From NCBI RefSeq assembly GCF_025370755.1, contig NZ_JAMXFC010000009.1, positions 1 to 48,740 on the forward strand: a stretch of 48,740 nucleotides of DNA, in the 5' to 3' direction. Below the pieces are notes generated by a model. It was not told where the DNA came from and did not search any database. It saw only the letters and a program-made list of their open reading frames with translations. Position numbers and translations under genes: made by a program. Positions 9,387-19,900 of the stretch are shown one piece after another. The stretch is from Laspinema sp. D2d. Lineage in GTDB: Bacteria; Cyanobacteriota; Cyanobacteriia; Cyanobacteriales; Laspinemataceae. Position 1 is the first letter of the stretch. Every line of letters begins with the position of its first letter.

Positions 9387-10424
9387 GTGTGGATTACCTC
9401 TTCTCTAACAACGGCTTTGACTCCCGCCTCTGTTGCCCTGGGAAATTTTGATGGCATTCATCAGGGACACAGACAGGTCATGCAGCCTATTTTAAGTCCG
9501 TCCTTGCGCCGTCAGCCGCTTTCTGTCCCTCCTCTGACGGGAGACAGCTATGGGGAAAATTCCCCCCCCAACCCCAAGACATCCCTGGATGATGCCGAGG
9601 AAACAAGTTTAGAACCCTACCCCACTGTCGTTACCTTTAATCCCCATCCTCAAGAATTTTTTTCTGGGCAACGACGGACTCTGTTAACCCCCCTGAGTGA
9701 AAAGGTCAAATATTTAGAAGCGATCGGGGTTCAACAGCTTATTTTGCTGCCCTTTGACCAGGATTTAGCCAATATGACGCCGGAAGCTTTTGTAGAAGAG
9801 ATTCTGGTAGGACAGCTCAACGCTCAACAGATTAGTGTAGGGCAAGATTTTTGTTTTGGGCGGCAACGTTCAGGCACTGTTACCGAACTTAAGGCGATCG
9901 CTGCTCGTTACGGGGTCAAAGTTCACCTCGTTCCCTTGCAAACCACCAACGGCGATCGGATTAGTAGTTCGGCCATTCGTGCAGCCCTCCTCGAAGGCAA
10001 CCTTCCTCAAGCTAACTCCATTCTGGGACGACCCTACAGCCTCATGGGAGAAGTGGTGCAAGGAAAGCAGATTGGCCGAACCCTGGGATTTCCCACCGCT
10101 AATCTGCAACTTCCCCCAGAAAAATTTCTACCCCGCCACGGGGTTTATGCCGTGCGGGTTTATGGTGCATCCAGCCGCTGTGAACAGAAAGGGGCGATCG
10201 GTGCCTTGAATATCGGGACTCGTCCCACCGTCGATGAGATCGCTACCCCCACCGTCGAAGTGCATCTATTAGACTGGTCCGGGGATTTATATGGGAAAAC
10301 CTTGACATTGCACCTAGAACACTTTTTGCGCCCCCAACAAAAATTTGACTCCCTAGACCAACTCACAGCACAAATCCAAACCGACTGCGACAGCGCCCGA
10401 ACCCTTTTAAACGCCATAGAGTAA
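9387..10424 (+). CDS. ribF: Bifunctional riboflavin kinase/FAD synthetase RibF
   Basis: 345-residue enzyme that phosphorylates riboflavin to FMN and adenylates FMN to FAD. The N-terminal nucleotidyltransferase domain shows VALGNFDGIHQGHR (HxGH-type motif) and VVTFNPHPQEFF, then ISSSAIRAALLEGN. The C-terminal kinase domain shows GRTLGFPTANL, HGVYAVRV and IGALNIGTRPTV. The start is a GTG: translation as MWITSSLTTALTPASVALG suits cyanobacterial RibF, and no good ATG is in frame. A stretch of about 40 residues, rich in Pro, Ser and acidic residues, separates the HxGH motif from TVVTF and is longer than in most bacteria. A palindromic repeat follows the stop codon. Confidence 0.95.
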   Translation: MWITSSLTTALTPASVALGNFDGIHQGHRQVMQPILSPSLRRQPLSVPPLTGDSYGENSPPNPKTSLDDAEETSLEPYPTVVTFNPHPQEFFSGQRRTLLTPLSEKVKYLEAIGVQQLILLPFDQDLANMTPEAFVEEILVGQLNAQQISVGQDFCFGRQRSGTVTELKAIAARYGVKVHLVPLQTTNGDRISSSAIRAALLEGNLPQANSILGRPYSLMGEVVQGKQIGRTLGFPTANLQLPPEKFLPRHGVYAVRVYGASSRCEQKGAIGALNIGTRPTVDEIATPTVEVHLLDWSGDLYGKTLTLHLEHFLRPQQKFDSLDQLTAQIQTDCDSARTLLNAIE

Positions 10425-10434
10425 TCCAGAAATA

Positions 10435-10485
10435 CCCACACCCTCAAAGGTGGGGCTATACAGACAAAGCACGCCTGCGCGGGCT
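10435..10485. repeat. Palindromic repeat related to 6531-6579
   Basis: An imperfect hairpin (CCCACACC at 10435 with GGTGGGG at 10449-10455) is followed by the 12-mer CCTGCGCGGGCT at 10474-10485, which is identical to 6531-6542. The element order is reversed relative to the first copy. It sits in the 3' flank of ribF and may act as a weak terminator. Confidence 0.45.
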
Positions 10486-10640
10486 ATTCATATTGGGTTT
10501 TTATAGAGCGATGAGTACGAAATTTCCTATCGCCCAGTTTAACCGTAAGCTGGTAACAGGGATCTGTTCTCCAGGTGCGATCGGCGAGTCCGAAATCAAT
10601 CCCGCTTACCAAGATAACTCTGGGTGATATTGAGCCAATT

Positions 10641-11552
10641 ATGAGAGACCGTGTAGAAAAACTAACCCACAACCTCAGTCAAACCATTGTCGGCAAAACC
10701 GATGCCATTCGCCTCGTACTCGTGGCCCTCTTGAGTGGGGGCCATGCCTTGCTCGAAGATGTCCCCGGCGTCGGCAAAACCTTGATTGCTAAATCTCTGG
10801 CGCGTTCCATTGCTGGAGACTTTAAACGGATCCAATGTACCCCCGACCTCTTACCTACCGATATCACCGGGACCAATATCTGGAATCCCAATAGCGGCGA
10901 GTTTCAATTTCTCCCCGGTCCCGTTTTTACCAATATCCTGCTGGCGGATGAAATCAACCGGGCGACCCCCCGCACCCAGTCTGCCTTGTTAGAGGTGATG
11001 GAAGAACAACAAGTCACCGTCGATGGCGTTGCTAGGACTGTTTCCCATCCCTTTTTTGTGATTGCCACTCAGAACCCCATTGAGTATCAAGGCACTTTTC
11101 CCTTACCAGAAGCCCAAATGGACCGCTTTACCCTATCTTTTTCCATTGGGTATCCTAGTGAAGCCGAAGAACTGCAAATGTTGGAACGCCTAGAAAACAA
11201 AGGCTCCAACTTCCGAGATTTGCAACCCTGTCTGGGACTGGAAGAAATCCTCGAACTGCAACGCCTTTGTTCTCAGGTGCGGGTCGATCGCTCCTTGCAG
11301 CAATACATCGTTAATCTAGTCCGCGCTACCCGAGAATCAGAGGATATTACCCTCGGAGTCAGTCCCCGGGGTGCAGTCGCCTTGCAACGCGCTACCCAAG
11401 CGCTGGCTTTTCTGGAGGGTCGCGATTATGCTGTTCCTGATGATGTCAAATTTTTAACGCCTCATGTCCTCTGCCACCGCCTGATTCCTTCGGGGGGACG
11501 TCGTGCTAAAACCATTGTGGAGCAACTCTTGCGATCGGTTTCCATTCCTTAA
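10641..11552 (+). CDS. MoxR family AAA+ ATPase
   Basis: 303-residue AAA+ protein of the MoxR group, chaperone-like ATPases that usually assist assembly or activation of enzyme complexes, often with VWA-domain partners. The Walker A motif is EDVPGVGKT (about residues 39-47), Walker B is LLADEINRA, followed by the ALLEVMEEQQVTVDG and FFVIATQNPIEYQGTFPLPEAQMDRF hallmarks. The frame is open from 10575, but the ATG at 10641 matches the family start (MRDRVEKLTHNLSQTIVGK). No VWA or DUF58 gene lies next to it, so its partner is probably elsewhere. Confidence 0.94.
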   Translation: MRDRVEKLTHNLSQTIVGKTDAIRLVLVALLSGGHALLEDVPGVGKTLIAKSLARSIAGDFKRIQCTPDLLPTDITGTNIWNPNSGEFQFLPGPVFTNILLADEINRATPRTQSALLEVMEEQQVTVDGVARTVSHPFFVIATQNPIEYQGTFPLPEAQMDRFTLSFSIGYPSEAEELQMLERLENKGSNFRDLQPCLGLEEILELQRLCSQVRVDRSLQQYIVNLVRATRESEDITLGVSPRGAVALQRATQALAFLEGRDYAVPDDVKFLTPHVLCHRLIPSGGRRAKTIVEQLLRSVSIP

Positions 11553-11561
11553 CGGGTAAAG

Positions 11562-11619
11562 GGGAGGGATGGAGTATTGAGTACCAGAAGCTATTGAGTT
11601 AGCTTCCAACATCCCTCCC
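11562..11619 (+). other. Long two-level hairpin between moxR and the cytochrome gene
   Basis: A perfect 10-bp outer stem (GGGAGGGATG at 11562-11571, CATCCCTCCC at 11610-11619) encloses a perfect 7-bp inner stem (GAAGCTA at 11588, TAGCTTC at 11600). It starts just after the moxR stop. The lack of a T-tract argues against a standard intrinsic terminator; it may stabilise the mRNA end or be a repeat. Confidence 0.5.
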
Positions 11620-11647
11620 TCTAGCTTGAGGTATCAATTTACGCTCC

Positions 11648-12190
11648 ATGATGAACATGATATTAAGGTTTATAAGAACAAAAATCTTCCGACGGCAGGG
11701 GGTGCGATCGCCCTTCGTCCTGTTTCTATTGCTTTTATTTTGGAGTGTTATCATCTCCTGGCAACTCGCCGAGGCGATCGAGCCGCCCTCCATCCCCACC
11801 GTAGATCCCGTCCCCGAAGCCTTGCAACTCGGACAAGAACTCTACCTCGATACCTGCACCAGTTGTCATATTGGCGTCCCTCCAGCTATCTTCCCAACAG
11901 AAACCTGGCGAGACATCATCCAAGACAGCAACCACTACGGCATCCAAATCCCCCCGCTTGTCGATCCGGGACGCCTCGTCATCTGGAATTACCTGAGAAT
12001 CTTCTCCCGCCTCCAAACTCCTGATACCCCCATCCCTTATCGCATCCGCGACTCCAACTATTTCAAAGCCCTTCATCCGCGAGTCGAACTACCCGATTCC
12101 CTCACCCTAAAAACTTGCATCCAATGCCATCCCGGGAGTGAGCAATACAATTTTCGCACCCTAGCCCCTGAGTGGGAGAATGCTGAGTGA
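11648..12190 (+). CDS. Exported or membrane-anchored diheme cytochrome c
   Basis: 180-residue protein with an N-terminal signal or anchor: basic residues RTKIFRRQGVR, then the hydrophobic stretch FVLFLLLLFWSVIISWQL ending in AEA. Two CxxCH haem-attachment motifs follow, CTSCH near residue 70 and CIQCH near residue 157. A single-haem cytochrome would have one, so two covalently bound haems are expected on the lumenal or periplasmic side. It fits cyanobacterial diheme cytochrome c proteins of unknown partner. The stop codon lies 8 bases before the G-rich minisatellite array, so the 3' untranslated RNA would be strongly structured. Confidence 0.85.
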   Translation: MMNMILRFIRTKIFRRQGVRSPFVLFLLLLFWSVIISWQLAEAIEPPSIPTVDPVPEALQLGQELYLDTCTSCHIGVPPAIFPTETWRDIIQDSNHYGIQIPPLVDPGRLVIWNYLRIFSRLQTPDTPIPYRIRDSNYFKALHPRVELPDSLTLKTCIQCHPGSEQYNFRTLAPEWENAE

Positions 12191-12197
12191 TTGTTGC

Positions 12198-12314
12198 GAT
12201 GGGGAGGATGGGGGAGATGGGGAGGATGGGGGAGATGGGGGGGATGGGGAGGATGGGGAGGATGGGGAGGATGGGGGGGATGGGGAGGATGGGGGAGATG
12301 GGGAGGATTGGGGA
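12198..12314. repeat. 9-bp minisatellite array, G-rich on the plus strand
   Basis: Thirteen uninterrupted 9-base units, GATGGGGAG with variants GATGGGGGA and GATGGGGGG, the last being GATTGGGGA. Each has 4-6 consecutive G, giving high G-quadruplex potential on this strand. It is the inverse of the array at 12449-12520 and related to the array at 1-77. Long open frames across it on both strands are artefacts of the 9-base period. Confidence 0.92.
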
Positions 12315-12325
12315 GAGGTTCCTCG

Positions 12326-12431
12326 TGACTTGGCTCGTTCTGCCAAGTCATGCCCCCTTGGAGGCTCTGCCTCCAGTCCCTTATCAGGCGGCAGAGCCGC
12401 AAACTGCCCATGTCACGGCAGAGCCATGACA
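12326..12431. repeat. Cluster of four consecutive palindromes
   Basis: Four hairpins lie in 106 bases: TGACTTGGC/GCCAAGTCA (12326-12350, 7-base loop); TGGAGGC-TCT-GCCTCCA (12359-12375); GCGGC-AGA-GCCGC (12388-12400); and TGTCACGGC-AGA-GCCATGACA (12411-12431, one mismatch). The last three share a GGC-AGA-GCC or complementary GGC-TCT-GCC core, so they look like copies of one module. This type of AGGCAGAGCCT palindrome is common between cyanobacterial genes (general knowledge). Confidence 0.8.
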
Positions 12432-12448
12432 CCAGAGCCACTCTAATC

Positions 12449-12520
12449 TCCCCCATCCTCCCCATCCTCCCCATCTCCCCCATCCCCCCCATCTCCCCCA
12501 TCCTCCCCATCTCCCCAATC
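12449..12520. repeat. 9-bp minisatellite array, C-rich on the plus strand
   Basis: Eight 9-base units (TCCCCCATC, CTCCCCATC, CCCCCCATC and a terminal TCCCCAATC). It is in inverse orientation to the array at 12198-12314, and together they flank the four palindromes. RNA read through from the cytochrome gene could fold the two arrays into a long stem. It ends about 130 bases before secA. Confidence 0.92.
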
Positions 12521-12648
12521 CACTCATCCGTTCGGTAGAAATGATAAAATTCATATCAGTTCAAACTCCCGTCAGCCAACCTCTGTACAATACGGGACAT
12601 AAAACTGGCTGAATCAAACCCTCTTAAAAGTAGCGCTACTGTCCTGAT

Positions 12649-15465
<2,817 letters not shown>

Positions 15466-15528
15466 AGCGGAAGGTTTATCAAGAAACCGTATTCTAGTCC
15501 CCTCCTGGTAAGAAGAACCCCACCCTAA

Positions 15529-15639
15529 CCCTCCCCTTGCCAAGGGGAGGGGACAAGAGGTAGCTAAAATTCCAGTTCATCTCCTTGCTAAAGCGAGGGA
15601 ACAAGAGGAATTCCGGTCCCCCCCCTTAGCAAGGGGGGG
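15529..15639. repeat. Tandem hairpin repeats after secA, possible terminator
   Basis: A perfect palindrome CCCTCCCCTTG-C-CAAGGGGAGGG lies at 15529-15551, a degenerate second copy (CTCCTTGC...GCGAGG) near 15581-15598, and a stem CCCCCCCTT-AGC-AAGGGGGGG at 15619-15639. The first two are followed by the same tail (GACAAGAGG or AACAAGAGG, then ATTCC), so they are direct repeats of one module. The cluster may end the secA transcript, although no T-run follows. Confidence 0.7.
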
Positions 15640-15708
15640 CTAGGGGGGGTCCCAATGTTGACGGAAACACACCTAAAACTCTTTTAAAATTACCTAAAAT
15701 CTGTAACC

Positions 15709-16845
15709 TTGGATATCTACAAAACTCTACTACGTCCTTTAATTTTTTCAGGAGTGCAACCGGATCCGGAGTGGTGGCATCATCAAACGATGGTGGCGAT
15801 GGAGTGGTTGAATCGGAATCGCGATCGCGCCACCATTAGCACGATTTTGTCCCAATTAAATCGCAGTTCTACGGTTGTTGATAACCGATTAGAACAAACC
15901 CTCTGGAACATCAAATTTCCCAATCCCATTGGATTAGCTGCGGGTTTTGATAAGAATGGTTCAGTAGGGGGAAGTTGGTCTAATTTAGGGTTTGGGTTTG
16001 CTGAACTCGGGACGGTGACGTTTCATGCTCAACCGGGTAATCCTCGTCCCCGAATGTTTCGCTTACCGGAGGATTTAGCGGCTATCAATCGCATGGGGTT
16101 TAATAATAATGGTGCAGAAGCTTTAGCACAACGCCTGAGTGCGGATAAAGATAAAGGACAAGTTACTTCAGAAAAACCGATTATTGGGATTAATTTAGGC
16201 AAGTCCAAAATTACGCCATTAGAAGAAGCACCAGGGGATTATTTAGGCAGTTTTCGGCTGTTGAAAGAGTTCGGAGATTATTTTGTGGTGAATGTGTCTT
16301 CACCGAATACCCCAGGATTGCGATCGCTGCAAGAAGGGAAACAACTGGCGGAGATTTTAGACGCCTTGCAACAGGAGAATCAAGGGGTTAAACCGATATT
16401 AGTTAAAATTGCCCCAGATTTGGAATGGGAAGCGATTTCTGAGGCGATAACGGTGGCTCAAACCTATCAACTGGCGGGGATGATTGCCACAAATACGACC
16501 ATTCGCCGGGATGGATTAAAAACTCAAACGATTAAGTTAACGGGAAACCCGGTTACGGAAGAAGCGGGAGGATTGAGTGGTGCACCGTTAAAAGGGCGAT
16601 CGACTGAAATTATCCGCTATATTCATCAACAAACCCAAGGACAAATGCCAATCATCGGCACCGGGGGAATTTTCACTGCTGAAGATGCCTGGGAAAAGAT
16701 AAAGGCAGGTGCTTGTTTGTTAGAAATTTACACGGGTTTAATTTACGAAGGACCCTGGATGGTCCGGCGAATTTTAGCAGGATTAGTGCAGAAGTTAGAG
16801 GAGAATGGATTGGGAAATATTGCCGAGGCAGTTGGGAGGAGTTAG
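15709..16845 (+). CDS. pyrD: Quinone-dependent dihydroorotate dehydrogenase (class 2)
   Basis: 378-residue flavoenzyme of pyrimidine synthesis that oxidises dihydroorotate to orotate with quinone as acceptor. It shows the class-2 signature: an N-terminal membrane-associating helix region (PLIFSGVQPDPEWWHHQTM), the FMN-binding LAAGFDKNG, the catalytic serine in NVSSPNTPGLR, KIAPDLEWE, the ATNTTIRRDGL lysine/asparagine region and IIGTGGIFTAEDAWEKIKAGA. The start is TTG at 15709, reading MDIYKTLLRPLIFSG, which matches family starts; no suitable ATG is nearby. Placed between secA and the STAND gene, with no sign of cotranscription with other pyr genes. Confidence 0.96.
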   Translation: MDIYKTLLRPLIFSGVQPDPEWWHHQTMVAMEWLNRNRDRATISTILSQLNRSSTVVDNRLEQTLWNIKFPNPIGLAAGFDKNGSVGGSWSNLGFGFAELGTVTFHAQPGNPRPRMFRLPEDLAAINRMGFNNNGAEALAQRLSADKDKGQVTSEKPIIGINLGKSKITPLEEAPGDYLGSFRLLKEFGDYFVVNVSSPNTPGLRSLQEGKQLAEILDALQQENQGVKPILVKIAPDLEWEAISEAITVAQTYQLAGMIATNTTIRRDGLKTQTIKLTGNPVTEEAGGLSGAPLKGRSTEIIRYIHQQTQGQMPIIGTGGIFTAEDAWEKIKAGACLLEIYTGLIYEGPWMVRRILAGLVQKLEENGLGNIAEAVGRS

Positions 16846-16985
16846 CGGTTGGGGAGAACAGGCGTTGGATCGTTTCGCTGAGGCGTTCCTTCGTCAAGGG
16901 GAATTTAGATAAGCTAACTCTGCCCAAGGAGCGCTCTAATCATTTAGAATAAGGCTGAAAAACTCCAATTGACCAGGGGACGGCG

Positions 16986-19900
16986 ATGGATCTTCTCACA
17001 GAGCGTCAAACACGATTGTTGACCGCTGGTGCTTTAGTGGTGGGTGGGACAGTGTGCGGGGGTCCGTTAGGTACCATTGCCGCCTCAGTTGCTGCGGGTA
17101 TTGTTGCCAACGATATCGTTCCCCAACACCTCAACCATATTGCCGTCCGCCTGCGTGGCAGTGGGGAAAAGTTAGCAAATCATGACTTAACCGAAGCCAC
17201 AGGGTTCGCCATTGCTTTAATTATCAAAAGCCTCGCGGAAGCCGGAACCTATCCTAACTCAACTAAAAAATTAGAAACTCTTGCCAAATATACCCTCGAA
17301 GCGTGGCAGCAGGTCGCCGACAACCTAAAACAGGTAAAAGATCCCCATTTGGCCCCCCTCCAAGAAACCAGCATTACCGCGCTATTTCAAGGGGGAACGA
17401 CGGATTATGTCGGTCAAACGGTGTTGGAAAAGGAAGATTGGCAAGACTTGTTAAACAGTTGGCTATGTCCGGGGGCTAACGTCAAATTACCAGATGGTGT
17501 CGTGCCAAAACTGGCAACCGAGTTGCGGAATAAATTTGCCTTAGCCTTGCGGGAGGTGTTGAAAGCCGACTTTGAAAACGGGGGAAAAGCTTTCGCCGGG
17601 TTAACCCTCTCCCTACTGGGGGAAATGCGCGGCATTTTGCAGAAGTTGCGGGAGGAAAGTTCCCACGCGCAGGCAGAAGATTTAACCGCAAAATTGGCGG
17701 TGGTGACGCAACTGCAACAGGAGTTAGAGGAAAATTCCCAACGGTTTCAAGTGTTGGGGAGACAGATTAAATCTGGGTTCGAGGCAGTATTGCAGGAGTT
17801 AGGAGTCACTCGGGTGGAAATTGCCGAGATGCGAAGTGAGTTGCAGAAGGAATTATGGAGTTTAGCAGAAGCCATCAGAGAAACCCATAAAAGACTTAGC
17901 GATTATTTCACTGGGAAAAAACCGGACCTGCAAGCAATTTCCTTCAGCTTGGATACCAACCCCCCAAAGGTGACGAATTGGCAGGGACGGGAGGCGGAAT
18001 TGACCACCGTTAACCGTTGGCTGGATGATGAGAATACTAAACTCGGTGTCATCGTCGGGATAGGAGGAATGGGAAAATCCACCCTAGCGGCGAAGGTGTT
18101 TTGGGAACGGACGGATTTTGAGGATAAACTGTGGCTGGACTTGGGGCGGCGTCCGCTTTATTCCATTGTAGCGAGGGGGATATTGCAGCAGTTGGGGAAA
18201 CTCTCACCCCAGCAATTGGAACAAATCGAAGAAACTCGCCTGACTGATGGGTTGGTTCATTGCCTGCAACGGCGGCGGTTTTTGCTGGTGTTGGATAACT
18301 TGGAGTCGGTGTTGCAGGATGAGGGATATAAAGACTTTTTGCAGCGGTGGGTGGGGGACTGTCATCACACGGAAATTCTGGTGACGACTCAAATTCCGCC
18401 GAATTTGGTGCAGGATAAACCGACAGAATTGCCCCTACCCGGACTATCGGCAGAGGAAGGGGCACGACTGCTGCGGGATTTGGGCCTTGGGGGGACTGCG
18501 GAAGAACTGGAGGGTTTTGTTGACCAGGTGAACGGACATCCCCTGACCCTGCGGTTGGTGGCGGGGTTGTTGTATGGGGAGTTCGGCGACGGGGCGACCC
18601 TTGCGGACTTGACGGAGTTGGGAAGCGCTGATGTCGGGGCGTTGATGTCGCGTTTGCAAGGCTACCACCGTCGGGAGTTGGTGCAGTTGGTGGCGGTGTT
18701 GGATGCCAGTTTTAATCGGTTGCCCGAGACTTGGCGGAAGGTGTTGCTGTCTCTGGTGGTGTTCCGTCAAGCCTTCAATGCTGAGGTAGCCAGCGCGATG
18801 GTTGGGGAAGCGGTGGCGGAGAAGGAGTTGCGGGGGTTGGCAAAACGGGGTTTTTTGGTTGCAGAGGCGGGGGGTTATACGTTCCAACCTTTGATTTTGG
18901 ACTATCTCAAGTTTAGAGTGGGAGATTTGCCGGAGGGGCATTTACGGGCGATCGAGTTTTATCAAAGTCGGTTCAAGTCCCGTCCCGAGTGGCAGACGGT
19001 GGAGGATGTGCGGGAATATTTGGAGGTGTTTTATCATCGGTGTGAGTTGGGCGAGTATGAGGCGGCGTTTTATGTCATTCGGGATGGAAGTTATAGCGAT
19101 AATTGTGTTGATAGGTTTCTGGCTTTACGCGGTAATAACCAACTCCTTGCCGAACTCTACCAGCAATTAAGAAACCATCTCCCCAATCGGCAAGATTTGC
19201 GATATCTTGCCTCTTTAACATCGTTAGGTTCGGCTTACCATGCCCTCGGACGCTACACAGAAGCGATCTACTCTAACAAACAAGCTCTGGAAATTTTTCG
19301 ACAAATCGGCGATAGACGGGGGGAAGCTATTTCTTTAAACAATTTAGGTAATGCTTATCATTCCCTCCGACGCTACACAAAAGCGATTACCTTTCACGAA
19401 CAATCTCTGGAAATTCAACGGCAAATCGGCCATAGAGGAGGGGAAGCCACTTCTTTAAACAATTTGGGTTCGGCTTACCATTCTCTTGGACTCTACACAG
19501 AAGCCATTACCTTTCACGAACAATCTCTGAAAATTTACCGGCAAATCGGTGATAGACAGGGGGAAGCCAGTTCTTTAGGCAATTTAGGTAACACTTACCA
19601 TTCCCTCGGAGGCTACACAGAAGCGATTAGCTTTTACGAACAATCTCTGGAAATTTTTCGGCAAATCGGTGATATACAGGGAGAAGCCAGTTCTTTAGGC
19701 AATTTAGGTAACACTTACCATTCCCTCGGAGGCTACACAGAAGCGATCGGCTTTTACGAACAATCTCTGGAAATTGACCGGCAAATCGGTGATATACAGG
19801 GAGAAGCCAGTTCTTTAAACAATTTAGGTTCCGTTTACCATTCCCTGGGACGCTACACAGAAGCGATCGGCTTTTACGAACAATCTCTGAAAATTTACCG

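Noticed and set aside
12073-12510. Minus-strand frame with repeated Pro-His-Pro and Met-Gly-Glu stretches, and mirrored plus-strand frames rich in Gly-Asp.
   Set aside because: They are produced by the 9-base repeat, which stays open in several frames; no start signals and no family resemblance.
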